Shown here piece after piece: positions 44,197 through 52,042 of a DNA stretch of 64,000 nucleotides. The stretch is from CAVPDE01 sp963707125. Its GTDB lineage: Bacteria > Desulfobacterota > DSM-4660 > Desulfatiglandales > HGW-15. Under the pieces are notes generated by a model. It was not told the DNA's origin and searched no databases. It saw only the letters and a list, made by a program, of their open reading frames with translations. The DNA lies in NCBI GenBank assembly GCA_963707125.1, contig CAVPOU010000015.1, positions 124,001 through 188,000 of the forward strand, read 5' to 3'. Position numbers and translations under genes: made by a program. Numbering within the stretch: the stretch's first letter is position 1; every line of letters starts with the position of its first letter.

Positions 44197-45099
44197 ATGA
44201 ATATCTTGATTATCCGACCGGCTGCTCTCGGCGACACGCTCATGCTTGCGCCTGCCCTTTCCAACTCCCGCGAATGGGGAGAAGTGATTGTGGCCGGAAG
44301 GCGGCCCGGAATTGATTTCCTAAGGCTTCTGGCCTCACGTTGTCTGGATTTCGAGAGCCCTGGCTGGCATGCCCTTTTCATGGACGCCCCGGAGCCCGGT
44401 GTCACATTGCCTGCCGCGGCCGTGGATAGGGTTATCGCCTTCCTCAATGATCCTCAGGGTGCCATGAGAAAAAATCTGGAGCGCTTCTTCCCCGGCGCGT
44501 CCATTGCTGTCTGGCCCGGCTATCCTGACGAGAAGGATGCGGTCCATGTCGCTCTCTATCTTGCCCGGGCCCTAGAAAATAGCGGGCTCCCTGTTCATGC
44601 TGAGAGAGCCATGGATGACGCTATAAAGCGTCCTCTTCTTCTCCCTGGCTATCGGCGCCGCATACAAACTGTTTTTCATCCAGGCTCAGGCGGAGCGCAA
44701 AAGAATCATCCACCTGAGTTCTGGTTGAATCTCGTTAGAGCATTTCGCGAGAAGATCCCCGTTGTCAAAGAATTACCCGTGGTCCTCCTGGGGCCTGCCG
44801 AGGAAAAGCTTCTCCCTTTTTTTCTGGAGAGAAGGGGGTGGAAATTCTTCTCTCCCCTGATAGTGGATAGCCTTTCCCTCCTTCTTCAAGAAGCTTTGCT
44901 CTACGTGGGGCATGACAGTGGGATCACTCATCTGGCTGCCATGCTTGGGGCGCCCACCATTGCTCTCTTCAGGCATAGTTCTGTCGCTCTGTGGAGACCC
45001 CTTGGTCCGAGACTCAAAGTGATAGAGGCGCGCGAAAGCAGTCCAGAGCTTATGGATGAAGTAATCAGTGCAGCACGCGAATTCTGTTCGATCATTTGA
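44197..45099 (+). CDS. Glycosyltransferase family 9 (heptosyltransferase-like)
   Basis: 300 residues. GT9 enzymes transfer heptose or related sugars onto the LPS inner core at the cytoplasmic face. The start NILIIRPAALGDTLMLAPAL is the classic GT9 N-terminus. The C-terminal nucleotide-binding half has FHPGSGGAQKNHPPEFW and ALLYVGHDSGITHLAAMLGAPTIALF. AAGGAG lies upstream; an out-of-frame ATG nine bases earlier is ignored. The acceptor is unknown. It fits the LPS biology implied by lptD. Confidence 0.9.
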   Translation: MNILIIRPAALGDTLMLAPALSNSREWGEVIVAGRRPGIDFLRLLASRCLDFESPGWHALFMDAPEPGVTLPAAAVDRVIAFLNDPQGAMRKNLERFFPGASIAVWPGYPDEKDAVHVALYLARALENSGLPVHAERAMDDAIKRPLLLPGYRRRIQTVFHPGSGGAQKNHPPEFWLNLVRAFREKIPVVKELPVVLLGPAEEKLLPFFLERRGWKFFSPLIVDSLSLLLQEALLYVGHDSGITHLAAMLGAPTIALFRHSSVALWRPLGPRLKVIEARESSPELMDEVISAAREFCSII

Positions 45100-45149
45100 C
45101 ATCATAACCGGCTTAGCAGCTTTGGCCTTGTGTGTTACAATCCAAATTC

Positions 45150-45226
45150 AAATCCCCTCTAACTCCCCTTTTCAAGGGGGAGCATTTTACCTTCCCCCTT
45201 TGGTAAAGGGGGACCAAGGGGGATTT
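45150..45226. repeat. Palindromic AAATCCCC...GGGGATTT repeat element
   Basis: A 77-base element with terminal inverted repeats and two internal hairpins (ccccttttcaagggg and cccctttggtaaagggg). It ends 10 bases before the tilS start codon. It is of a type dispersed in many bacterial spacers and may have displaced or supplied the tilS upstream region. Confidence 0.75.
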
Positions 45227-45236
45227 AAGGCACAGC

Positions 45237-46628
45237 ATGTACTATCCAAGTCAAACCCTTAAAAAGATCAAACACACCCTCTCTCGTCACCGGATGATTT
45301 CTGAAGGTGACTCTGTTATCGTCGCTGTCTCCGGAGGGCCTGACTCTGTTTGCCTCCTTCACATTCTCAACGAACTGAAAAATGAATTGCATATCCATCT
45401 CGTCGTTGCGCACTTTGACCATGGCCTGAGGCCGGCTGAAGATGAGTCTGAAACCGCCTTTGTCCGTGGTCTGGCAGAATCCCTGAAACTTCCCTTTGAA
45501 ACTGCAAAAGGACATCTGCTTGCCAAAAGAACCCCGGGTTCCAGGGAGGAGGTGGCGAGGAACGCGCGATATGCTTTTCTTGAGAGGGTAAGGGAAAAGC
45601 GCGAAGCCCAAAAGATTGCGTTGGGCCACAATCTGAACGATCAGGCCGAGACGATCGTCATGCGCCTGTTGCGAGGCAGCGGCCCGTCTGGACTAACAGG
45701 CATCCCTCCTTGTCGCGACGGTGCGATCATCAGGCCTCTCATCGAGATCGGGCGTCCGGAGATCGAGAACTACTTGAACACAAAAAAACTCGCTTCTGTC
45801 ACGGACAGCTCCAACCTCAAGACCGACTATTTGAGAAACCAGATCCGACTGGAGTTAATGCCTCTCCTTGCGCAACATCAACCTCAACTTGTCCACCTCT
45901 TGGGACAGACCGCGGAAATGCTGCGCGATGAAGACGACTACCTGGAGCGAATTGCAGAAGCGTGGTTTACCAGGAACATGGAGCTGTCTCCTCATCATAC
46001 TTTCAGGGTTCCCATCGCCTCTTTCCTGGGTCTCCCTGTCGCGCTGAGAAGGCGTGTGATAAGAAATCTGATCGGAAAGGTGAAGAAGGATCTGCGTCGA
46101 ATCAGCTGGGATCACATAGAGGCGATCCAGCGCTTGGCTCAAGCTGAGAAACCCCAAGCAACTCTGAATCTCCCCGGGAGACTGACAGTCAAACGCACTT
46201 ACAATCACCTGATGTTTTCTGCTTCAACAAAAAGGAAACCACTGCCTTTTTATTACACATTAGATGGAACTGGGACATATGATCTCAAGGAAATCGGCCG
46301 GAGCATCTTCGTTGAAGAAATCAAGAATAGAAGGGGCCTACGTCTTCGAGGGTCGAAGTGGACAGCTTTTCTCGATGCTGAAAAGCTTTGCTTTCCTCTC
46401 ACCCTGCGAACCTTCAAAGCGGGTGACAGGTTCATCCCTTTCGGCATGAGGGGGCACAAGAAACTCAAGGACTTCTTCGTGGATCTCAAAGTCCCTATGG
46501 AGCAGCGGCGCTCAACACCCATTCTGTGCTGTGATGACACACCCGTGTGGGTTTGCGGGTTCAGGATTGACGACCGGTTCAAAGTGACCTCTGACACGAA
46601 GAGAGTTCTGAAGACAAGCATTCATTGA
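45237..46628 (+). CDS. tilS: tRNA(Ile)-lysidine synthetase TilS
   Basis: 463 residues. TilS converts the wobble C of the AUA-reading tRNA-Ile to lysidine, using ATP. The PP-loop VAVSGGPDSVCLLHIL is at residues 25-40, followed by AHFDHGLRPAEDESE and GHNLNDQAETIVMRLLRGSG. C-terminal TilS substrate-binding and TilS_C domains follow (LNLPGRLTVKRTYNHL; LRTFKAGDRFIPFGMRGHKKLKDFFVD). No good ribosome site is visible next to the ATG, because a palindromic repeat sits immediately upstream. It is an essential gene in most bacteria and appears intact. Confidence 0.95.
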   Translation: MYYPSQTLKKIKHTLSRHRMISEGDSVIVAVSGGPDSVCLLHILNELKNELHIHLVVAHFDHGLRPAEDESETAFVRGLAESLKLPFETAKGHLLAKRTPGSREEVARNARYAFLERVREKREAQKIALGHNLNDQAETIVMRLLRGSGPSGLTGIPPCRDGAIIRPLIEIGRPEIENYLNTKKLASVTDSSNLKTDYLRNQIRLELMPLLAQHQPQLVHLLGQTAEMLRDEDDYLERIAEAWFTRNMELSPHHTFRVPIASFLGLPVALRRRVIRNLIGKVKKDLRRISWDHIEAIQRLAQAEKPQATLNLPGRLTVKRTYNHLMFSASTKRKPLPFYYTLDGTGTYDLKEIGRSIFVEEIKNRRGLRLRGSKWTAFLDAEKLCFPLTLRTFKAGDRFIPFGMRGHKKLKDFFVDLKVPMEQRRSTPILCCDDTPVWVCGFRIDDRFKVTSDTKRVLKTSIH

Positions 46629-46636
46629 CAGACAGA

Positions 46637-46780
46637 ATGAATTACCTGGGCCAGATAAAAACTTCTTATCGCCAGCTAAACCTGGAGTGGGCGACAGAGG
46701 ACGAGTTCTTCCAGGAATACAAGGCGCGGCTCACTTCTGAGCTAAAGAAGAGAAGGATGAAGTTCGAGGCGGTCTTCTAA
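46637..46780 (+). CDS. Small orphan ORF (47 codons)
   Basis: It starts eight bases after the tilS stop and encodes a 47-residue, highly charged, helical peptide (begins NYLGQIKTSYRQLNLEW, ends RRMKFEAVF). The frame is open from ATG to TAA, but there is no strong ribosome site and no recognised family. It may be a tilS-coupled small protein or a remnant of a larger gene. Confidence 0.3.
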   Translation: MNYLGQIKTSYRQLNLEWATEDEFFQEYKARLTSELKKRRMKFEAVF

Positions 46781-46827
46781 GTACCGTATAAGCCCTGGGT
46801 TTGGTTTTCGAAACTTAAGAATCCCTA

Positions 46828-47247
46828 TCATCGGCGAGATTTGCTCAGTATCGGGTTACACCGAAGTTGGGGAATGCGAGCAAAATGCCGAAGGTTCCCA
46901 CTGACCAGTTCCAGATTGTGGTAGACGGTCGTCGCTGCAATTTGAAGATCCGCATCAGCAAGCGACTGTCCGGCCTCCTCCAATTCGGCAGACAGAAGCC
47001 CGCACACCTCCGCAATGGCAACATCATAGGGCAGTACAGTCACAGCGGGCAGGATACGTTGCCGGATATTGACCAGATGGCGCTCCCGCGCTGGAGACCG
47101 GAAGGCTCCTCGGTACAGTTCCCCGATAACCACGGCACTCGTAAATTGATCCTCTCGGGGGACGCCCCTGAGCCATTCGATGTAGGCCAGAGCAGGTCGG
47201 GGACGCAGCAATTCCGAGATGGCGTCCGTATCGAAAAGGTAAGCCAT
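46828..47247 (-). CDS. PIN-domain toxin (FitB/VapC-like)
   Basis: 139 residues. PIN acidic residues: Asp in YLFDTDAISELLRP, Glu in VVIGELYRGAF, Asp in SLADADLQIAATT, with ELVSGNLRHFARIP close to the C-terminus. It lies eight bases downstream of its antitoxin gene and is convergent with tilS. It is expected to be an RNase inhibited by the neighbouring protein. No truncation is seen. Confidence 0.88.
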   Translation of the reverse strand: MAYLFDTDAISELLRPRPALAYIEWLRGVPREDQFTSAVVIGELYRGAFRSPARERHLVNIRQRILPAVTVLPYDVAIAEVCGLLSAELEEAGQSLADADLQIAATTVYHNLELVSGNLRHFARIPQLRCNPILSKSRR

Positions 47248-47255
47248 CAGGTCAC

Positions 47256-47534
47256 CTAATCCAGAACTGGATGCCTACGGGGTTTCGTGCGTTTCGACTG
47301 CGCAAGAAGGCGGACCAGATCCTCAGATCCCTTCCAGCCGCCGGCCAAGCTGGCGAGTCCTCCTCGCGGACCGGCTTTCTTCAGGCGTTCCACATGCTCT
47401 AGGATATCCGCCGGGACCAGAGCTGCTACAGCTTTACCATGCCGGGTGATGAGGACCCATCCTCCCTGCTCCACTTCACGGATGCAGTCGGAGAGATGAG
47501 TCTTCGCTTCAACAATCGAAAGGTTTCTGGACAT
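47256..47534 (-). CDS. Phd/YefM-type antitoxin
   Basis: 92 residues. The N-terminal Phd/YefM fold (SIVEAKTHLSDCIREVEQGG, then VLITRHGKAVAALVPADI) is followed by a C-terminal toxin-binding region rich in basic residues (SKRTKPRRHPVLD), unlike the usual acidic tail. AGGAGG lies six bases before the ATG. It is the first gene of the pair, under a near-consensus promoter overlapped by an inverted repeat. Confidence 0.88.
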   Translation of the reverse strand: MSRNLSIVEAKTHLSDCIREVEQGGWVLITRHGKAVAALVPADILEHVERLKKAGPRGGLASLAGGWKGSEDLVRLLAQSKRTKPRRHPVLD

Positions 47535-47561
47535 GTCTATCCTCCTATCCCCTTTGCAAGA

Positions 47562-47601
47562 TGACCATTTAAACTATACTGGTCAGTTTTTATGTTGTCA
47601 A
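47562..47601 (-). promoter_or_regulatory. Promoter and operator of the second toxin-antitoxin pair
   Basis: Minus strand: -35 TTGACA (47596-47601), a 17-base spacer and -10 TATAGT (47573-47578). An inverted repeat TGACCA-N12-TGGTCA (47562-47567 and 47580-47585) straddles the -10, the right place for autorepression by the antitoxin. The start codon is about 40 bases downstream of the -10. Confidence 0.75.
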
Positions 47602-47631
47602 GGAAAGTCGCATGGTAGCAGCGAACTTTAA

Positions 47632-48154
47632 ACTATTCCTTCCCACAGAAGGTGGCGTGCGGCGATTGAAGCCAAGTATGAGTTGACGAGGCGCTGCCTG
47701 GAAGAATTTCTTCAGAAGCAGCTCCCTTTAGTTAAGGAAGATACCAGCACGCTTGGCATTCCTGTCGAGCTCATCCGGATGCAAAAACCATGGTTTCTTG
47801 CATTGTCGCTGCAGGCTATGGAGCTTATGAGATTAGGGTATGACCCCCAATTTGGTGTGGACTACTACTTTCTTTCAAGAGCCCAAGGGAAGAAACGAAT
47901 TTTTGAGCTCGAAAGCCTCGATGAACAACTCAGCCTCTTGTCTGGATTTTCCGACAACGAACAAGAGCAATTTCTTCTGTATACTCTGAAAACCCTCAAT
48001 TCTATGGGTAGCCAGGTGGAAGTTCTGGTTCGAGCATGGATATCTGAACTCGGATGGAAGTTATTTCGTAATCGTTGGAGCTGGGCACCTGGTCGGCAAG
48101 AGAGGCATTATCGAGCTCATCAAGAGTAAAGGTTATGTGGTAGAGCAGCTCTGA
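47632..48154 (+). pseudogene. Decayed TraB/GumN family gene
   Basis: The open frame 47683-48129 encodes the middle of a TraB/GumN protein (KPWFLALSLQAMELMRLGYDP, GVDYYFLSRA, FELESLDEQLSLLSGFSDNE, then LVRAW). It then runs out of register. The family's C-terminal signature (YFVIVGAGHLVG ... GYVVEQL, stop at 48154) appears immediately afterwards in another frame. About 60-80 residues between the two blocks are missing, and the N-terminal domain with its conserved motifs is absent. A deletion with frameshift and a lost 5' end are therefore inferred. Upstream frame residues RWRAAIEAKYE continue to a stop at 47629-47631. Function is very unlikely. Confidence 0.75.
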
Positions 48155-48370
48155 TTTAGTGGTTCCCTATGGCTCTGGTATATTGGCTCGATTGCATTTG
48201 GGTAATCGATACCCGTCATGGCCTATTCGTCGCAACGGTATTGTATCTGTAATCGCTCGGGGACCCCAAAATGCCCGTCCCTCTGATGCGTCGAATAATA
48301 AGATGTTGAGCGGCTGAAGAAACCCGCGGCATCGCGTTGGGTCTTTGTGTGTGATGAGGAGGAGAGCCCC
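48155..48370. other. Spacer without recognisable gene
   Basis: 216 bases between the TraB/GumN remnant and the antitoxin stop codon. No open frame with a ribosome site and no hairpin were recognised. Confidence 0.4.
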
Positions 48371-48643
48371 CTACTTATCGTGTGAGGGCTTGTAACTGAT
48401 TTCGTCTTCCACACCTCTGGCAAGGAGATATGGAATGTAAGCGTTGTAGGGTAGACCCCGCTTTTTTGCGAGCATCTTTATTTTTCTTAGCACAAGGCGG
48501 TCAAACCTCACCGTCACGGGAGTCGGCCTTGGCCTCTCAAAGGTATCATCCGATTCTCGCAGATCCTTCCAGTAATCAGCGATAAAATGCTTCTGCCAGA
48601 ACTTTCTTTCTTGAGCTTCCGTCTTGAAATCTGGTAGTTTCAC
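48371..48643 (-). CDS. CopG-family antitoxin without a visible toxin
   Basis: 90 residues from a GTG at 48643. The central region (FWQKHFIADYWKDL, then RPTPVTVRFDRLVLRKIKMLAKKRGLPYNAYI) matches the CopG_antitoxin family of BrnT/BrnA-type pairs. It has a ribbon-helix-helix segment and a terminal LLARGVEDEI. The frame continues upstream to 48832, but GGAAGGG lies five bases before the GTG, which gives the family's normal length. A BrnT-like toxin gene would be expected upstream; none is found in the 125 bases before the SDR gene. Confidence 0.7.
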   Translation of the reverse strand: MKLPDFKTEAQERKFWQKHFIADYWKDLRESDDTFERPRPTPVTVRFDRLVLRKIKMLAKKRGLPYNAYIPYLLARGVEDEISYKPSHDK

Positions 48644-48767
48644 AGTCCCTTCCACCGCTTTCTGTAGAGCCGTCTGGATTTCCTGGTCTGGCAATCGACT
48701 TGAGTTGTCGCTGTAGGAAAGGCCGAAGCGCCTGGAGAAATAACCTCTCAAAGTTCCTGGCCCCGCC

Positions 48768-49595
48768 TCAGACAGCAGACGGATCAATCTCTTCCGGTTG
48801 CCAGAGCAACCGCCCCTCCATCCCGCCCGCAATCACCAGCGTCTGCCCGGTGACGTGCCGCGCAAGGGTGTCGGAGGACAGATACACCACCGCGTTGGCA
48901 ATGTCGTCAGGCCGCGCCATCTGGGGCAGCGCCATCGTCGCGGTGACTTTGCGGACTGTTCTGGCGTTGGTGAGCTTCGCCGCGTTGCGTGGCACGACCG
49001 TCCATCCGGGGCACACGCAATTGATCCGTCCGCCGCAATAATCCCGCGTGTGGGGCGCGAGGCGTGACAATTCGTTCTTCAAACTGCGCGTGAGGCCAAA
49101 TGCCATCGCCGCCTTTGCCGCGGCATAATCCGCGTGGTTGGCTTCGCCGAACACCGCAGCCGTCGATCCAATCAACACGGCGTTGCCACGCTTCTGTTTC
49201 GCCACCAGCCGGAAAAATTCACGCAGACAGAGGAATGTCGAGGTCAGTACGCCGTCCAGCGTCCCCCGCCACTGTTTCAGCGGCAGCCTATAGAGCGGCA
49301 CATCGCGAGTCTCCCACGATCCAGCATTCGCCACAAGGGTGTCCACGCGGCGGAATCGTCTCGATGCCCGGGCAAACAGATTTCTTACCTGTGATTCTTT
49401 CGTCAGGTCCGCGCGTACCAGGAAGGGTTCAACCGTTGCCAATTCGCGCTGCAACTTCCGTGCGCCAGCCAGATTGCGGTGATAATGCAGAACGAGTTTG
49501 GCGCCTTCACCGGCAAAAGCCCGCGCGATGGCCGACCCGATGCCGCCCGACGCGCCGGTGATGAGGATCACCTTGCCAGTCAGATTCGTGTTCAT
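48768..49595 (-). CDS. Short-chain dehydrogenase/reductase
   Basis: 275 residues. Cofactor motif TGASGGIGSAIARAF at the N-terminus, ANAGSW, catalytic Ser in LIGSTAAVFGE, and YAAAK (Tyr/Lys). It is an NAD(P)-dependent Rossmann oxidoreductase; substrate unknown. Base composition is clearly more GC-rich than the flanking genes (many cgc/gcg codons), and a broken SGNH hydrolase tail of similar composition lies just upstream. Horizontal transfer is inferred. It may be functional, but its 3' end now abuts the antitoxin region. Confidence 0.83.
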   Translation of the reverse strand: MNTNLTGKVILITGASGGIGSAIARAFAGEGAKLVLHYHRNLAGARKLQRELATVEPFLVRADLTKESQVRNLFARASRRFRRVDTLVANAGSWETRDVPLYRLPLKQWRGTLDGVLTSTFLCLREFFRLVAKQKRGNAVLIGSTAAVFGEANHADYAAAKAAMAFGLTRSLKNELSRLAPHTRDYCGGRINCVCPGWTVVPRNAAKLTNARTVRKVTATMALPQMARPDDIANAVVYLSSDTLARHVTGQTLVIAGGMEGRLLWQPEEIDPSAV

Positions 49596-49601
49596 GTCAG
49601 A

Positions 49602-49784
49602 TCAAAGCCCGAGTTGACACAGAACGCGGAAAATCCAGTGCCCGAAATCATTGGGGTGATTGCCGAGCGGACCTTCCGGCTTCTTGCGGACCGCCACCGC
49701 CTTCCAGTTGTTAAACACGTCCGCGTAGGCGCAACCAGTCTCCAGCGCCACACGCTCCGTTGCCGCCGCATAGTCATCATGCAT
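49602..49784 (-). pseudogene. C-terminal fragment of an SGNH/GDSL hydrolase
   Basis: 60 residues matching the end of SGNH hydrolases: YAAATERVALETGCAYADVF, then HPNDFGHWIFRVLCQLGL. The last catalytic block, DxxH, is present as DFGH. The GDS nucleophile block and the rest of the enzyme are missing; nothing homologous is seen further upstream. It is GC-rich like the adjacent SDR gene and ends a few bases before it. It is best read as a truncation at the edge of a transferred segment. Confidence 0.7.
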
Positions 49785-50247
49785 GGGTGATAAGCACTTG
49801 CTTCAGGGGTAAGCGAGTATAGGGGAATCCGCCCTTGTGTGTCAAGAGGCAGACGGATACATCATGGTGGGGGCCACAAGATTGTGCTAGCAAAGACGTC
49901 CCTCCGTATAACAGTTACCTCTGCATTGTGAAACCCGCCGGATTCGATTAACAGCCATTGCTTTTCTATGTTTGGATCAGCCTCCTGACCAAAATTCTCC
50001 TGGCTGTAAAGGCGCCATTCCGTAATTATAGTTTGGCTCCTCCCATACATACCCCATACCCGCATGATAGCGCCATCCTCTTGAGAGAAATAATGCACGG
50101 AAGAGGAAATTAGAGTGGGAAAAAACAGAAATAATCGTACCAAGAAATGGACATACCTCTAGGGCATGCTCACAGTTGGAGTTGTTCATGAAGAGGGGTG
50201 CCGGGTAAAACTATAAAGGGCAAATCATCATTAGCCCGATTGCTCAG
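49785..50247. other. Gene-poor spacer with a doubtful ORF
   Basis: About 460 bases. A minus-strand frame at 49862-50143 (93 codons, containing MYGRSQTIITEWRLYSQ) has no recognised family or strong ribosome site and is left uncalled. Composition falls back from the GC-rich island to AT-rich at about 49800, marking a boundary. Confidence 0.4.
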
Positions 50248-50643
50248 TCAACCTGCTTCCTGCTTGTAGTAGATCTCACCCTCGTAAGTGTCCATGAATC
50301 CCCTTTTCTGAATGGTAACCTTAGGGCTTTTTGATCCAAAAAACTCAGCCAGGAATCTGTACGCTTTCTTGTGATCCATCTGACCGCAGGTCTCAAAAGT
50401 GATAGCGGCGAAATTGTATTCGGGCCAAGTATGAACCGCGAGGTGGGACTCGGCAATGGTCACCGTTCCGCTCACACCCCATGGCTTAAAAGTATGAAAG
50501 GACACCGCGACTACTTCAGCTCCCATGAGCTTTGCAGCCGTCAGCATCCCCTCTTTAATCACCTCAGAATCGAGGAGCTTTTCATGATTGCACTCATAGA
50601 GATCTATGAGCACAAGGTCAAGTAAGGAACGCAAGGTCCTCAC
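50248..50643 (-). CDS. speH: S-adenosylmethionine decarboxylase proenzyme SpeH
   Basis: 131 residues. The class 1B enzyme cleaves itself between Glu65 and Ser66 to form a pyruvoyl group, and supplies decarboxylated SAM for spermidine synthesis. The cleavage and active site is clear: IAESHLAVHTWPEY (Ser66, His71), with Cys86 in FETCGQ. Length is normal. It is downstream of mtnA, which salvages the methylthioadenosine released by spermidine synthase, a sensible pairing. No spermidine synthase gene is in the window. Confidence 0.94.
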   Translation of the reverse strand: MRTLRSLLDLVLIDLYECNHEKLLDSEVIKEGMLTAAKLMGAEVVAVSFHTFKPWGVSGTVTIAESHLAVHTWPEYNFAAITFETCGQMDHKKAYRFLAEFFGSKSPKVTIQKRGFMDTYEGEIYYKQEAG

Positions 50644-50793
50644 CCCCTTTCATTTTAGACTATGTTCTGAAGGTCTCAACCCCTTTCTTGCCGATCCTGC
50701 ATTGCAGGATCGCCCCGGAGGGAGATTTGTTAGTTTCTTTTATAGGGATTGGGGACGCGCATGTCAAACTTTTTCTGTCCTCTCAATCAAATA

Positions 50794-51835
50794 TCATCGC
50801 TTTTTGAAAAATTCCTTTATTTTCTTCTCATAAGGAGCCTTCACAATCCCTCTTTCAGTGATAATCCCTGCCACGTACCTGTTGGGCGTAATGTCAAAAG
50901 CCGGATTGAAAACCTTCACTCCGGGAGGGCCCACACGAATCTTCTGAAAATGGGATATCTCTTTGGAATCCCTTTCTTCCACCGGGATCATTTCTCCTGA
51001 CCTGATTCTCAGATCAATGGTGGAAAGGGGGGCAGCCACGTAAAACGGGATGTTGTTTTCCTTGGCCAGAACAGCCACCTGATAGGTGCCGATTTTGTTC
51101 GCCACGTCTCCGTTGGCCGCGATCCTGTCGGCTCCCGTGATGACGAGATCCACTTTTTTCCGGCTCATCATATAGCCGGCCGCACTGTCGGCAATCACCG
51201 TCACCGGGAATACCATCCTCCATGAGTTCGAAGGCTGTGAGCCGAAGACCCTGAAGCCACGGCCTCGTTTCATCCGCAATGACCTCGATTTTTTTACCCG
51301 CAGCATGCGCGGCCCGGATGACCCCAAGGGCCGTGCCGTACCCTCCTGTCGCAAGGGAGCCTGCGTTACAGTGAGTCAGAATCGTCGCGTTTGCCGGGAC
51401 CATCCTTTGGCCGTACTCGCCGATCTTTCGGTTGATCTCGATGTCTTCTGAGAGGATCTTTTCGGACTCCCGCCTCAGGGCGATCCTGATCTTTTCCAGC
51501 GGCATCCCCACCGTCTTCTCCACCAGGTGAATCATCCTCTCAACGGCCCATCGCAGATTAACGGCCGTTGGCCTGGCTTTCACCATTCTATCGGCCATTT
51601 TCAGGAAACGATTCCGGAAGTCGTCATAGGATCCGGCTTTCAGAGACCCGGCTCCAAGGGCCAGACCCATAGCCGCTGCCACGCCAATCGCCGGGGCTCC
51701 CCTGATGACCATGCTCCGGATGGCCCTGACCACATCCTTGTCGTCTTTACACACAACCCACTCGACCTTGGCCGGGAGTTTTCGCTGGTCGATCATGCGG
51801 ACGTGTTTGCCCTTCCATTCAATGGTCGGTAACAT
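50794..51835 (-). pseudogene. mtnA: S-methyl-5-thioribose-1-phosphate isomerase MtnA, frameshifted
   Basis: MtnA isomerises methylthioribose-1-phosphate in methionine salvage. The gene is split between two frames. The 5' part (from ATG 51835: LPTIEWKGKHVRMIDQ ... MVIRGAPAIGVAAAMG ... catalytic Cys in THCNAGSLATGGYG ... TAFELMEDGIP) shifts at about 51204-51208. The 3' part continues exactly where expected (VTVIADSAAGYMMSRK, catalytic Asp in TGADRIAANGDVANKIGT, FYVAAPLSTID). One extra G on the coding strand in a short G/C run explains the break; all family motifs are otherwise intact. It could be a recent mutation or a sequencing/assembly error. Confidence 0.88.
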
Positions 51836-51900
51836 AGATTTCCCCACTCATCTGAGTCTGGCCACCACCAAATAGTGGCGTGGTCATAGAAAAAACGGCC

Positions 51901-52042
51901 CAAGGTACACGGTGCACGGCACAAGGAAATTCTCCTTGTTCCCGTGTGCGTTGTGCCTTGAGCCTTGCACCCTGTGCCGTGCACCGTCTCTTTCTTTGGA
52001 CTTTACCCCCGTGCGCCTTGCGCGGTGCACCGTGTACCTTCC
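51901..52042. repeat. Heptad arrays, GCC(T/G)TG family, in three blocks
   Basis: Block 1 (51901-51928) has four units of the complementary strand, such as cacggtg and caaggta. Block 2 (51941-51989) has seven units such as gccttga and gccgtgc. Block 3 (52008-52042) has five units such as gcggtgc and accgtgt. Blocks 1 and 2 are complementary and could form a long hairpin. It fills the mtnA-ilvE spacer. Confidence 0.78.

Noticed and set aside
49862..50143. 93-codon minus-strand frame
   Set aside because: No family, no clear ribosome site, and it lies at a composition boundary; not enough to call a gene.
51901..52042. CRISPR-like array
   Set aside because: Units are 7 bases and contiguous with no spacers, unlike CRISPR repeats, and no cas genes are nearby.
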